This document shows, piece by piece, positions 1-11,133 of a stretch of DNA of 64,000 nt. The translations under genes were made by a program, and so were the position numbers. The DNA is from Rhynchopus sp. YZ270_cl-10 (taxonomy: Eukaryota > Euglenozoa > Diplonemea > Diplonemida > Diplonemidae). The stretch's first letter is position 1, and each line of letters starts with the position of its first letter. The stretch lies in the NCBI GenBank assembly GCA_964035575.1, contig OZ037909.1, positions 372,001-436,000 of the forward strand, written 5' to 3'. The notes under the pieces are model-generated. The model had not been told where the DNA came from and made no database searches. It worked only from the letters and a program-made list of their open reading frames with translations.

Positions 1-24
1 GGGACTCTTCAGAGTGTCAGTTGC

Positions 25-230
25 AAAAAAAGATCGGGTCTTTTGTGCGCTCAAAGCCGGGAAAACAAAAAGGTGAAAAAATTGTGTTAAACCGAAGTAC
101 GGTTGTTGTGGTTAATTGAGTACTCAAAGAAAACAAGCAAGCTTCTGTTTTTTTTCTCAATCCGTTTTGTTTGCCCTGCAGCGCTGCCTCCAATCTTTTT
201 AGAATTGACAACAAGTTGTTTTATCAAAAA
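25..230. repeat. ~205-bp dispersed repeat, copy 1
   Basis: This stretch is nearly the same as 24,005-24,213 in the same orientation. Both run from AGATCGGGTCTTTTGT through GAAGTACGGTTGTTGTGG to GACAACAAG(T/C)TGTTTTATCA. They differ by scattered substitutions and by A/T-run lengths. No coding potential is convincing. The copies are 24 kb apart, so this is a dispersed family of unknown class. Confidence 0.85.
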
Positions 231-362
231 AAAAAAGTTGGCTTGAAATGCAAAGCACTCTCTGTGAACAGTGTGTACCTTTGGTATGTGAACGCGACAG
301 CAATATGGGGTAGTACGAGAGGAATTCCCATTTCTAGTCCCTGGGTGTCTACTGGTTGTCCG

Positions 363-1203
363 AGGGTGTCCACCCCCCCCCGTAGGGGGTCCGACTCCCA
401 TGTAAATTTTTGTCCATTTTATTATTTTTTCAACATTAGGCCATTTCCCGGGCACCCCCGGGTGAATCCTGCCCCCAAAATGGGGTGTCTGGGCACTGTG
501 GGCCCAAATTCACCCTCTAGGTACCACAAAATACAAAAAAAATTGAAAAAAATGGTGAAAAATAGGCTATTTTGGCCTTTTGGGCAACATAGCCGGTTTT
601 GACCAAATTTCCAAAAAATCAAACAAAAGTCCAAAAAATAGACGAAAAAGGGCGTCTCTGGACACAATTTCGACCCAAAAATGTGTTTTGGGTCAATTGA
701 AAACGGGGTTTCACCCTTTTGACACTTTTTTTGACGTTTTTTTGTGTTTTTAGGTGCAAAAACGTCCGGGGTGGGATGAGCATGGGATGAGCTTGGGATG
801 AGCACAAAAAAACACACACAAAACATCTAAAAAAGTGGCAAAAGGGTGAAAAACCGGTTGCAATTGACTCAACCCACTTATTTCCGTCGAAATTCTGTCC
901 AGATACTCCCTTTTTCGTCTATTTTTTGGGTTTTTTTTGATTTTTTTTTGGGAAACGGTTTTTAGTCAAAAACCGGCCATTTTGCCTAAGGCCAAAATAG
1001 CCTATTTTCACCATATTTTTCAATTTTTTTTGTATTTTGTGGTACCTAGAGGGTGAATTTGGGCCCACAGTGCCCAGACACCCCATTTTGGGGGCAGGAT
1101 TCACCCGGGGGTGCCCGGGAAATGGCCTAATGTTGAAAAAATAATAAAATGGACAAAAATTTACATGGGAGTCGGACCCCCTACGGGGGGGGGTGGACAC
1201 CCT
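363..1203. mobile_element. Foldback element, 841 bp, with very long inverted arms
   Basis: The outer ~240 bp (363-604) reappear almost exactly inverted at 964-1,203, from AGGGTGTCCACCCC to its complement at the right end. Weaker inverted similarity continues almost to the centre, where a short GGGATGAGC-type tandem sits (about 770-808). No transposase is present, so it would be non-autonomous. I see no target duplication. The left flank (236-290) looks like the 5' part, and the right flank (1,204-1,250) like the 3' part, of one interspersed repeat family (compare 56,517-56,635). The element may therefore have landed inside such a copy. Confidence 0.8.
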
Positions 1204-1629
1204 ACCATGCGGTCCTTACATCCATTTCGTGGTTTATATCTGAGAAAAAAAAATTGGAGGGGAGGCTGGGGGGGGGCTTCTTTTGTGTCAAAAAAGAGAG
1301 AAAACAGACGACTAATCGATATAAACGGGGGGGGGAGAAGGGGGTAAAAAAAAAGGAGGGAAGAGAGAATGAGAAAGAAGGTGTAGCGTCAAAGAAATGT
1401 ACTAAAAAAAAGGAGGGGTTGGTATAAAAGAAAACCGGGTTATTTGTTACGCTTTATTGTTGCAAAAAAATAAAATAAAATTACACATATTGGGTTTATT
1501 GCACGCTTGTCAACAAAATAAACGAAAAGAAGAAGAGAAAAAAAAAAAAACAAGTAATTGCTATCGAAAAACAACGGAGTGTGCTGTGGAATATGGGGGG
1601 CCCCACGCTCCTGGAACTCCACCCTGTAG

Positions 1630-1990
1630 AAATGCTATACAATACTCTGCTCTTCTGCAGGTATGCAAAAACGTTCTTCGTACGCTGCCAGAACCACTGG
1701 ACGCCTGCACCGGGGGCTGTCCTCCTCAGACTCCTCTTCGTCCAGCACCATCTGCTCGAGCGCGTTGTTTGACGTAGGCTGGGCAGGCTCGATAACCATT
1801 TGCTCGATGGGTGTGAGGCGGACTCAGCGTGTTCCACATCGTAGTCGTCCACAGGCTCCATTCGTTGTGGTCGTCGTCAGAGGAGTGCGGAAGGAACACA
1901 GAATGCACAGACGACAAACTGTCGTCAATCACCAGGCGCATCAGACCACGCCAGGATGCTATGGTGGGTTCGAAAATCACGCGTGGTTTT
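1630..1990 (-). other. GC-richer, ORF-bearing island; possible exon or decayed gene
   Basis: This 360-bp patch lacks the A/T and G runs of its surroundings and is open in different minus-strand frames over different parts. One frame gives an acidic segment (LDEEESEEDSP, then VLAAYEERF); another gives VDDYDVEHAES. No frame stays open through the patch and I recognise no family. It could be an internal exon of an unseen gene, or a gene fragment that has lost its frame. Confidence 0.25.
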
Positions 1991-2165
1991 CCCGCAGGAC
2001 ACCCCCCGTTCCTTTTCTTAGCAATCGGTTGTTCTTGTTGCTGTTTTCCACACACCTTCCTTCAACCCCTAGGATCGGTACTTTCTTTTTTTGGTAAATT
2101 GTAGGAGTGCAGTTGCCTCGGCTGTGTTGCCACAGTTGAAGGAAGGTTGTGGAAAACAAAAAGAG

Positions 2166-2206
2166 GTTGAAAGTGCAAACGACTCACCGTATATTGGCGG
2201 ACGCAG
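2166..2206. repeat. LINE-tail-like short repeat, diverged copy
   Basis: It reads GTTGAAAGTGCAAACGACTC followed by a GGCGGACGCAG block. This is the GTGCAAACGCCTC...GACGCAG module found at the 3' end of the LINE (41,592-41,663). Further diverged copies lie at 4,101-4,150, 10,087-10,192, 20,229-20,253, 29,741-29,786 and 31,326-31,412. Confidence 0.6.
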
Positions 2207-3194
2207 TCACAAAAAGAGAAAAAAAAAAATAGCGCAAAAAGTATGGGGATATTTGTATGGGAGGATGAGGGGGTAGTGAAAATTAACTATACACTTGAGG
2301 AAGATTTTTGAAGCAATATTTCCATGGGGTATCCACCAACCAAGGGTATGCCTTTCCCCGAATAGGAGTCGAGGGAAATCCGAACCGCCGTGGATGACAC
2401 CCCCACCCCGAATCACCCCGAATGAAGTATGTTCTGTATTGTCTATGAGTTGATAAGCCCGTTTTTAGCACTTTTTTGATATTTGATGAGAAAAAAAAAG
2501 CGCGTTTGGTGTGGCCAACGACCCCAAAATAGCAGAAAATAGCACCTCCCTTCAGCACCAGTGTTTATAGCAAACGAAGGGGGGGACCAGACCGGACGGA
2601 GGGTGAGAGAAAGCATTCTTTGATAAGATGGGTTGAAGCATCACTGTGCTGAGTCACCTTGAAATGAAGCGAGAATAGGGGAATGGGGAATTTGTCGGGA
2701 GAGAGGACGACGGTGAAGTACATGACTTTACTTTGTGGCTTCACCGTTTGCTTATAACGGTAAAATCATAAGTAAAACCACAAAGTCAAATCATTTACTT
2801 CGGGAACAGCACACAAATTCTATCGTTGTAATGGTGCGTGGACGGAACAGAGAAAGTAAAGAACAGCACCAGATCGCGACAAAAAAAAAAAAAAAAGAAG
2901 AAAAAAAAAACAAAGACTGACCATGCATTGAGAACGCGCGCCATACGCACTGTACGCGTATTTGTGTGGGTGTCCGTCTACGTTCTCTATCCATAAAAGG
3001 AAAGAAAGAAAAGAGGAAAAAAATGATAAGAAACGTTGAAGACGCAATGTGTGAATGCTCACAGTTCACACTTCTTTTTCAGTAAGTTTGGAATGCAACC
3101 CCAGATGACCACACAACCAGAGACATACAAGACTCTCTGCTCTGTCGGGGGGGCATTGCCGTGCAGGCTGAAAGGCCGCAAGAAGAAAAAAGAA

Positions 3195-3238
3195 AAGTTT
3201 ATAAGATGAACCTAAGTCCCTCGTGCTTAGTCACCTAA
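3195..3238. repeat. Short interspersed repeat, CTCTCGTGCTTAGTCACC family
   Basis: The family consensus is about GTTTATAAGATGAACCTAAG followed by CCTCTCGTGCTTAGTCACC. Other copies, complete or partial, lie near 3,441, 11,886, 20,767, 22,209, 23,570, 25,226, 30,089, 30,700, 56,113 and 61,206. Copies are 40-60 bp, usually follow an A-rich run and show no target duplication that I can detect. The family looks SINE-like, but no Pol III boxes are convincing. Confidence 0.6.
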
Positions 3239-3777
3239 AAAAAAAAAGAGCCGTGCATGCTACAAAAAAAGACGTTTCCGCAACGTTTTTTTTTTTTCGT
3301 AGATTTAGCTCGCGGAGAGTTGGTACAAAAAGGAAATAACAGAAAAGAAGAGGGAAAAAAAAAAACAAGTTTGACTTTAGTATACACAGCCTTCTCGCGA
3401 CAGTGTGCCTCAAAAAAAAAAAAAAAAACAATAGGTGCAAACGATAAACCAAAGTCTCTCGTGCTTAGTCACCTTAATGACAATCGTTATACAAGAAGAA
3501 GAAGAAAAAAAAATCACCAAGGGAGGTGTGGGGGCTCCGTCACAAAAACAGAACTTTTTCAAAAAAAAAAAAAAAATTCAAAAAACTCTTAGAGGTCTGC
3601 ACAAAAAAACGACCTGCAAAAATTTGGTTTCATATACTAACTATTTTACTGAATAGAAGGTATAATAGGGTGCACTAAATGTACCCAAACTTTTAAAGGA
3701 AAAAAAGAAGAAAAAATGTGTTAAAAAATCATATTAGAAAGAGAAAGAACGGAGATCTAGGGAAGGATCAGAGTACC

Positions 3778-3849
3778 TGGTTGTTGTTGTTGAGTGAAAT
3801 CCTGTGAGGTCGGTGGTTGTTGTTGTTGAGTGAAATCCTGTGAGGTCGG
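3778..3849. repeat. Two perfect tandem copies of a 36-bp unit
   Basis: The unit starts TGGTTGTTGTTGTTGAGTG and ends CTGTGAGGTCGG. The two copies are identical, so the duplication is recent. Confidence 0.9.
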
Positions 3850-4100
3850 GGAGTGAGATCGGGGGAAACGCAAAACCCCCCCAAAAAAAAAAAAAATGTG
3901 GGAGTTATTCACTTGGTGTTTTGCATTTTGTGTTCTCAAATCCCCTTTCAACCTTACCCTGAGTAGCAATGAAATAACCTCAAATTTTCCAATCTTTCTC
4001 TTCAAGACTCTGATAGATCCCTAGATATCCCTAGGCGTAGCAGAGCTACTTCACTGACTTAATAAAAAAGAGAGAGAGAGAGAGAGAGAGAGAAGAGAAG

Positions 4101-4150
4101 GTGAAAGTGCAAACGCCTCACCGTTCATCGGCGGATGCAGGCACTGAAAG
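4101..4150. repeat. LINE-tail-like short repeat
   Basis: It reads GTGAAAGTGCAAACGCCTCA, then CGGCGGATGCAGGCACTGA. It shares the AGTGCAAACGCCTC and GCAGGCACTGA blocks with the LINE 3' end at 41,592-41,663 but has a different middle. It sits directly after an (AG)n run. Confidence 0.6.
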
Positions 4151-4309
4151 AAAAAGGAAGAGAATGTGCGGTATTTTTTAAAAAAAAAAATATGTGGGTG
4201 GGTGAGGGGCGCTTTCATTTTGGCACAAAAATTGAACCGAAAAAAAAAAAATAAGAACATTTCCTAGACTATTCTGCGTAAAGGTAAGGTTATAACACGA
4301 GAAACCTTG

Positions 4310-4418
4310 TACCGTCTTCATAAAAAAATGTTCGATCGTAAAAAAGGTTGAACTTCCAGAAAAATCCGGAAAGGACAAACTTTATTACGGTCGAACATTT
4401 TTTTTTACGAAGACGGTA
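4310..4418. mobile_element. MITE-like inverted repeat, TA-flanked, 109 bp
   Basis: The ends TACCGTCTTC and GAAGACGGTA are inverted copies, and the arms continue as ATGTTCGATCGTAA / TTACGGTCGAACAT. The core GAACTTCCAGAAAAATCCGG closely matches the core of the element at 5,370-5,464. Both elements begin TACCGT and end ACGGTA. This fits a TA target duplication as used by Tc1/mariner-type elements (inference). Confidence 0.65.
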
Positions 4419-4689
4419 AACTGAAATGTGTCTCTAACATCTTTACTGTAAACCCCGTGTAAAATCTATCTCCAAAATTAGATTCATATACTTTCAGTTC
4501 ACAGAATTGAAAGTATTTGAGAGGGTCAACACATGCACCCCTCCAAAAAAAAAAAAAAAAAGTCATAGAAAACAAAACGATCTTAGAAATAGGAATTGAG
4601 GGGTTTTTTTAGGGGTTTTTTTTTCGTTGCTCCGCAAGCTATTGTGTTTTGTTATTAGTGTAGATACCCTGAGGATGACTTATACATTT

Positions 4690-5308
4690 GGGACAGTCCA
4701 TAAACCCACCCCCCTAAAAGGTAACCTTTTGAATATTTTTTACATTAGATAACTTCCACTCGGACTTTTTGCTCGATTTTTGCTCCTTTGAACTCAGAAT
4801 ATTGTTTCTGAGGTCACAGGAGCAAAAATCGAGCAAAAAGTCCGAGTAGAAGATAGATGAATTAAAGTCGAGAAATAAAAAAGCCCCAGTTGAAATGAGT
4901 TTGGCTGGTTTTCGTGGGTAAACCTGTTTTTTTACCTAAGTTTACCAAAAAACCACAGAAAAAGTGCCAAAAATGTCAAAAACAGGTGGAAATAGACTCG
5001 AAAACCATTTTTGGGGCATATTTGCCGCAAAGGAGGGTACATTATGCTGTTTTTAACCTTTTTTTGTGTTTTTTCCACAAAAATGGAACCCTTCAAAACC
5101 CAGGTCAACTGGGGCTTTTTTATTTCTCGACTTTAATTCATCTATCTTCTACTCGGACTTTTTGCTCGATTTTTGCTCCTGTGACCTCAGAAACAATATT
5201 CTGAGTTCAAAGGAGCAAAAATCGAGCAAAAAGTCCGAGTGGAAGTTATCTAATGTAAAAAATATTCAAAAGGTTACCTTTTAGGGGGGGAGGTTTATGG
5301 ACTGTCCC
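4690..5308. mobile_element. Nested palindromic element, 619 bp
   Basis: The termini GGGACAGTCCATAAACC (left) and its inverse (right) bound two ~205-bp inverted arms (4,690-4,895 and about 5,100-5,308). Each arm contains its own inner palindrome, in which CACTCGGACTTTTTGCTCG is opposed by its complement. The result is a palindrome of palindromes. ATTT lies on both outer edges (4,686-4,689 and 5,309-5,312), a possible 4-bp target duplication. There is no coding sequence. Confidence 0.75.
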
Positions 5309-5369
5309 ATTTTGTTTTTCTCTATTTCCTATTGCCAGGAAGTTGGTAAATTTGGCCATTAGTTTTATA

Positions 5370-5464
5370 TACCGTATTCGTACAAAAAACTAGCGCTCGA
5401 ACTTCCAGAAAAATTCTGAAAAGGTCGAACATTAGTACGGTCGATAATTTGTACGAATACGGTA
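5370..5464. mobile_element. MITE-like inverted repeat, TA-flanked, 95 bp
   Basis: The ends TACCGTATTCGTACAAA and TTTGTACGAATACGGTA are perfect inverted copies. The core CGAACTTCCAGAAAAATTC is shared with 4,310-4,418, so the two are members of one family. Confidence 0.7.
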
Positions 5465-5891
5465 CTGTTCAAACCCAAGAGAACAAGGGTACAAGGACGC
5501 TGTATGCTGATACATCCAACCTTTTTTCTTGATATTTCAAAAAACAATCCTTATTTGGTCAAGAGAATACTGGTATCGGCTTAATAAGGCACCAGGAATG
5601 AAAGCGGGAGGGGGAAGGGGGGAGAAGAGGTGTGTGTGTGGGTAGGTGTAGGTTTGTTTCGGATACAGTGGGCCACAAAATATGTGCAAAGGTTTATTCT
5701 GTGACCCCAGGTTGTAGTTCTCGTAAATGGTAATCCGGCTGAGTCGACCGGAGTCGGGTTCACTCCTTTTCAATTTTATTTTTCTTTTTTGTGCAGTTGT
5801 CAAAACACTTTTTATTGTCGCTGACAAATTGCGTATCGCTTGTGTGTGTTGTGCATCGGTTTGGGTATTAGTGTAGACACCCGCACAGACA

Positions 5892-6124
5892 TACACGACG
5901 GTGATGTAACGGGTGTTACAAGTGGAGTTACAAGTGAGTTACATGTAACTTTTGTTACATGTAACTCACTTGTAACTCACTTGTAACCCACCAGTTACAA
6001 CCTGATTTTGCCTGTAATTCATGTATCCCACTTGTAACTCACTTGTAACTCACTTGTAACGGTTTTTCACTTGTAACGTTACATGTAACTTCACTTGTAA
6101 TGTACTGTACATCACCGTCGTGTA
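5892..6124. mobile_element. Inverted-repeat element filled with CACTTGTAACT repeats
   Basis: The ends TACACGACGGTGATGTA and TACATCACCGTCGTGTA are perfect inverted copies. The inside is mostly direct and inverted copies of the short word CACTTGTAACT around GTTACATGTAAC palindromes. TA at both edges would suit a TA target site. No protein is encoded. Confidence 0.65.
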
Positions 6125-6597
6125 CAAAAAAAAAAAAAACTTCTGCGTTCAATAAAGGGGGGCAACGCAAGGGAAGGTAAATATTTGAAAGAATAAAGAA
6201 CAAATGGTCAAAAAGAGAGAAAAAAAAAAGTGTAAGATAATGGTCATATGACACTATGATGACCTTTTAAAAACAATGTTGTGAATGAAGGGGGCCTTGT
6301 GTGCAGGGGACCTAAAGAAAACGCCTGATAGAACAAAGAAAGAACGTTGGTGTTTCGCCCACCCTGAACTGAAAAAGAAAATCGGTACTAATGTAACTCC
6401 CTTTTGTACCAATTCTCAAGAAGAAAAAAAAAGGGAAATATTCATATTGGAACCAGAACTTTGGGGAACCGGTCATTTCGGAACCGGGAACCGGGGAACC
6501 GGAACCGGTTCCCGGGAACCATACGGGGGGAACCAGGGAACCGGTTCCCGGGGACCGGTTCCCTGGTTCCCGTGTGGTTCCCCCTGTGGTTCCCCGT

Positions 6598-6715
6598 TAC
6601 TGGGTACTGGGTACTGGGTACTGGGTACTGGGTACTGGGTACTGGGTACTGGGTACTGGGTACTGGGTACTGGGTACTGGGTACTGGGTACTGGGTACTG
6701 GGTACTGGGTACTGG
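6598..6715. repeat. Minisatellite, 7-bp unit TACTGGG, about 17 copies
   Basis: It is a near-perfect tandem array lying just inside the left inverted arm of the 6,433-8,631 element. It has no counterpart next to the right arm, so it probably arose after the element formed. Confidence 0.95.
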
Positions 6716-6719
6716 CCAG

Positions 6720-8280
6720 AGAAGGCACCTTGACAGCTTACAGGTTACGGTGAAGATAAGGTATGTAAATGTGTTTAACTTTCAGTTACTTGTGTAGATT
6801 CAACAAGACGTCCAGTGGTTTGCGATATTTTTTTAGTGTCTGTTTTAGTGTGAGTTTTGAAAAGGTTCTGTAGTACAACGCTTTCGTACGCCGTGTTTCA
6901 CCACTTTTTTCATTAACCTAACTACTTCTACGTTTGTACACCATAACTTAATCACACCCCACATTTATACAGGATCGTGAAATATGACTGTATCTGCGAT
7001 TGCGATGAAAGAAGCTTCGCCTCGTCCGACATTCAACAACTCAAAATTCAACGGGTGTTCACCCGCATCAGTCTATTCTGGTTTGCGGGTGAAATACCTG
7101 GGGGTGGAAGGGTGGGGGGAACATTTTGTCAGTCACTGCTATAGCCATTTAACCCAGGGAGCATAGCTAGTGCAAGAAATTCGACTTTGGAAACCTTCCG
7201 GAAAGTCTGTCCTCTGCTTGCGGAGGACTAGACACAAGAAAATATTGCGTTCCCCCAGAAAACCAGTGCACATTTCACACTCCTTGTGGGTGGTCTTGTT
7301 GCCTTTTCGTCATAGTAATTTTGGCCCAGGCATGCTCTTGAAGCATGGCAATTTAGTGTGTATGGGGCAGGGTGTTGTTTTGTTCTGAATTCTCTTTGTT
7401 ATAACATCTAAGTCAATCGCGGGTGGTGGTTTGTGTAGCGTGAGGCACTCTTTTTAGCAAACTTCCTGCGGCTGCTAAAGTGTTATTTCTTCGGATTTAA
7501 CAACGTACAGCGTAACATAGTGGTTTAGCCTGGTCGACACAACCTTTGATAGATACGGGATAACCAACCCCCTTCGACCCCTCGTGGGTTCACTGAACAA
7601 GCCCTCGTGGTAGTTAAACGCGATTGACATTTACATTCCTAGAGATGAAAGAACAAGATAACACTTCTGTACCCGCGCATCAAAATTGTGGAAAACTTTG
7701 CACCCCAAACACCCTCAACAACGCCCGCCAAAAGGCGCCCCTTGTTGCTGGGAGTTGTTCTCATGTTTGATACCTGCACAGCGGGCATTCCTCTGAGTCC
7801 AACGCATGTTTGGCCTGTCTGCGGCGTTGTACTTCAGGTGCACGAAGACAGGGTCTGGTGGTAAATTTTGCGTAGTACTGCGACGTGGTACTGCGTGGGT
7901 CTGGGAATTTGGGTACCTGGGTACAGGAAATTTGTTGTGGAAGACATCAACCACCATGCATTGAGGAGGGTAAGACAGTGTTCGCAGTTTCTACTGATAG
8001 CATTACAACATTTAACTTCTCCACGGGGGTCTTGGGCCGTTCACTCGGTTCTACCTTGACTACCGGAAGATATTCTTGAGGCCTTTTTGGTCTCTAGAAT
8101 ATCCGGTCTTCCCGAACGGAGGCACACTTTGTGTGTTACTACGACCTGGCAATTTCCAGCAGTAGGTTAAGTAATCTTTCTTGTAAATTGTTGGATCATT
8201 ATCTCCTCAGTGCATGCATGCCCCACGTGACTGGACACTTTTGTGTTTGTCATGTGGAGCTGTGGTTGCTCTTTCACGAC
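6720..8280. other. Interior of the inverted-repeat segment, no gene seen
   Basis: It is mixed-composition DNA with only short ORFs on either strand. I found no protein family, tRNA or rRNA block. Its composition differs from the DNA on both sides, which suggests a different origin, but I cannot name the source. Confidence 0.4.
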
Positions 8281-8688
8281 TTTTTTCCTGTTCCTGGGTA
8301 CCTGTTCCTGGACCTGGACCTGGGTACCTGGGTACCTGGGGAACCAGGGAACCAGGGAACCGGTTCCCTGGTTCCCCCTGTACGGTTCCCGGGAACCACA
8401 GGGGGAACCTTAGGGGAACCAGGGAACCGGTTCCCGGGAACCGGTTCCCTGGTTCCCGGGAACCACAGGGGAACCACAGGGGGAACCACACGGGAACCAG
8501 GGAACTGGTTCCCGGGAACCAGTTCCCTGGTTCCCCCCGTATGGTTCCCGGGAACCGGTTCCCGGTTCCCCGGTTCCCGGTTCCGAAATGACCGGTTCCC
8601 CAAAGTTCTGGTTCCAATATGAATATTTCCCAAAAAAAAATGTTATTTCGGCATTTCGTTTTCTAAACGAAAAGGCAAAGAGGGGGGG

Positions 8689-8802
8689 GTTTGAAAAAGT
8701 TTGTTTCAACTTTGTTGTTTTTGTTTTTGTTTTTGTTTTTTGTTTTTGCTACTCTGTTTTGTTTTGTATTGCATTTCATTGTAGTACTTTGTAAGTTGAG
8801 AG
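8689..8802. repeat. ~114-bp direct repeat, copy 1
   Basis: It starts GTTTGAAAAAGTTTG and ends with a block containing TTGTAGTACTTT. The second copy is at 9,572-9,684 in the same orientation, differing mainly in the TTTTTG-run region. Confidence 0.85.
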
Positions 8803-9341
8803 AAAAGGCAAAGAGGGGGGAAATGTAAAAAAAAACTGCTTGATTCAAGAAATTTAAAAGATGAACAAACATAAGCCGTGTAAAATCACTAAAGCTACTA
8901 ACATGACATACGAATAGAGTGAATGACTTTGGTAAAGCACAAACCCAGATGAATGCCTCATCTGGGAAGAAAGTGAAGAAAAAACAACAACATACCGACA
9001 CTTCCTTTTCGCGCTAAATATGCTCAATCGCCTATTCTGTGAATATAGCACGGAACTCCTTTTCATGTATATCCATGGAAAACAGTATCATATGTGATAC
9101 CAGGGGGGGAAATTTGAAAAAAAAAAAAGTGTCATTTTTTTTTAAATTGTGAGATGAGATTATTCCCGCGGCTTAGTCACCCCAGAAGAGAAAAAATTGT
9201 AGGACGCACTGAAGAGGGTTGAGACAAAAAAAAAAAAAAAAAAAAAACTGATCTGACCGTTTCTCCCTTCAAAAATAAAAATATCGACCAATGTGTTTAG
9301 CCCATGTTTTTTTGATTTTGATTTTGATATATATTTTTTTT

Positions 9342-9410
9342 TTGTTGTGTCGACAATCGCCGAATCCCACCAGGTGGGAGAATTCGGGTCTGTACCCAAT
9401 GCTGGCCGAA
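9342..9410. repeat. Short interspersed repeat, GTCGACAATCGCC family
   Basis: The consensus start is TTGTTGTGTCGACAATCGCC, followed by a short hairpin-forming CCCACYAGGTGGGA region and TTCGGGTCTGTACCCAATG. Related copies lie at 24,912-24,980, 37,271-37,322 and 59,275-59,330; diverged ones near 38,838 and 53,208. They follow T- or A-rich runs. SINE-like, class unknown. Confidence 0.6.
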
Positions 9411-9571
9411 GCCTTTGTACTACGGAAGGTATAGACATTGTTCGTCCTCGACCCTCGTTTCTTCGATAATCTGATCAGGCTATATCCTAACCCGGATTCT
9501 GGATCCGCTTTTTTTCCCGAGAGTATTTTTTTTCCCCCCCTGATTTCTTCGCATACGCCTTACTGAAAGGG

Positions 9572-9684
9572 TGTTTGAAAAAGTTTGTAAAGTTTGTTTC
9601 AACTTTGTTTTTATTTTTGTTCTTGTTTTTGCTACTCTGTTTGTTTTGTATTGCATTTCATTGTAGTACTTTGGAAGTTGAGAG
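9572..9684. repeat. ~113-bp direct repeat, copy 2
   Basis: Same orientation as 8,689-8,802, about 880 bp away. The shared parts are GTTTGAAAAAGTTTG, CTACTCTGTTTTGT-like text and GCATTTCATTGTAGTAC. Confidence 0.85.
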
Positions 9685-10086
9685 GTAGGTGCGCTTCTTT
9701 GTTGAGAGCCATACTGAAAGGGTGTGGCAGATGACACATTAGCAAAATTCTGACAGGGATGGGGTCTAAAAAAATGTGAAAAAAAAAAAAAGAGAACAGA
9801 AAAGTTGGTAGAGATGGAGGGGAAAGAGATAAAAAAAAATACATCTGGCTTTTTACCAACAGCAGCTCTCACGCCCCCTTCTGTGGTAGGCCATTATGTG
9901 TTTAATTTGAGGTGTGTTATTTTTTTGTTTTGAAATATCTTTCTTTCCGAATACTTTGCTGTCCCGGTTTTTTTTTTTGCGTACGATTTTTTTTTCTTCG
10001 GCGGGGAGCAAAGATGGTTTGTACTATGTTATCGTTCTTTCCATTACATTACTGAAAAAAAAAAAAAAATCAAAATCAAAAGAGGC

Positions 10087-10192
10087 GTTGATAGTGCAAA
10101 CGCCTCACTATACATCGGTGGACGCAGGTAATGGTTCCCTGCAGGCCATCGAACAGAGAGCACCTCCATCGTGGTTACACACGAGGGAGGTT
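10087..10192. repeat. LINE-tail-like short repeat, longer copy
   Basis: It begins GTTGATAGTGCAAACGCCTC, identical over 20 bases to the LINE tail at 41,592, then diverges, passing GGTGGACGCAG and ending in a CGAGGGAGG block. Confidence 0.6.
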
Positions 10193-11026
10193 GTAAGCAA
10201 AGAGAAAAAATAATAACAACAAGCAAAAAAAAAAAAAAAAAATACAGGGCATCAACACTATCTATGGTGACGTGTTGTATACTCCGTTTTCCCCTTCCTC
10301 TTTTCCTTCAACATTTGCCAAGAATGACAAGATAGGTATCTCCTCATCCTTCACCGTAGCGACACGCCCACCGAACCGTCTATTATTGATCTACGTTTCG
10401 AGGGCGGGGTCAGGGAAAGCTTACAATATAAATACGTTCTCGTGCGCAAACACATGCCAGGTGCAGCCATTGCGATTACTAGCCTCTCGTTTACTAATTT
10501 TTTTAGTATCGACAAAAAAAATCTTTTTTTGGGCATGATTGCAAGCTTTGTTGAGTCACCTTAAACAGAACAGAGAACACTTGAAACTTGAAACATGAAA
10601 GTGCATCACTGTGCAAACTTCAAAAGAAAAAAAGAAAAAGAGAAAAAAAAAAGAACAATACTCTGAAGGATTGATTCCTGCAGACTACACGGACGCAGAA
10701 CGATGCGTTTCTCCCAGAAGAGGGGAAATTGAGAATAAATTTACATCATATTGGACATATTGTCAAATCTCTTGAAGAAGTTAACCTGTTTTGACTCCTT
10801 CCCGTGCTCTTGTTTTTTTTTTTTGCTGTTTTGGTGTGGCCGACGACCCCAAAATAGCAGAAAGTAGCAGAAAGTAGCACAAAAATAGCACACCCTTTCA
10901 GCCACACCATCTTTTGTTGTTTTGTTCGTTTGTTCGTTTGTTATTGAGAGCTTTCACCCTCTCCCCTCCCTTTCCTCCGGGTGCGCAAAGGGTTGATTTT
11001 GTGTTATTAAATATGCACCGAAAAAT

Positions 11027-11133
11027 AACTAAACTGGGGCGTAAAAATGTCCGTGGTTTTCCCGGTAAGTTTGAAAAAATCCAAAATGTCCCAGTTTTGT
11101 TACGTCCCACAATTTTTACACCCCAGAATAGTT
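11027..11133. repeat. MITE-like inverted repeat, 107 bp
   Basis: The ends AACTAAACTGGGGCGTAAAAA and the inverse of TTTTTACACCCCAGAATAGTT pair with few mismatches. No target duplication is clear. Confidence 0.55.

Larger units (their letters stand above)
1204..4309. other. Gene-poor stretch with short interspersed repeats
   Basis: Apart from the island at 1,630-1,990 I see no gene. The stretch holds poly-A/T and G tracts, short repeats of the TTGCCACAGTTG type (2,096-2,148) and of the CTAAGYCYCTCGTGCTTAG type (3,195-3,238; 3,441-3,490), and a 36-bp tandem (3,778-3,849). The block TTTGGTGTGGCCAACGACCC at 2,507 recurs in near-identical form at 10,831. Confidence 0.5.
6433..8631. mobile_element. 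2.2-kb segment bounded by ~165-bp inverted GGAACC-rich arms
   Basis: The left arm (6,433-6,597) and right arm (about 8,470-8,631) are nearly perfect inverted copies, starting GGGAAATATTCATATTGG at the outer edges. They are dense in GGAACC/GGTTCC, so each can also fold on itself. An A-run borders both outer ends. The interior (6,720-8,280) lacks the poly-A/T and G tracts of the surroundings and has no ORF longer than about 80 codons. No transposase is recognisable. It looks like a large foldback element or a captured segment. Confidence 0.65.

Noticed and set aside
10272-10538. GC-richer ORFs on both strands near 10,272-10,538
   Set aside because: Neither strand shows a family match or splice pattern, and the frames end in low-complexity runs.
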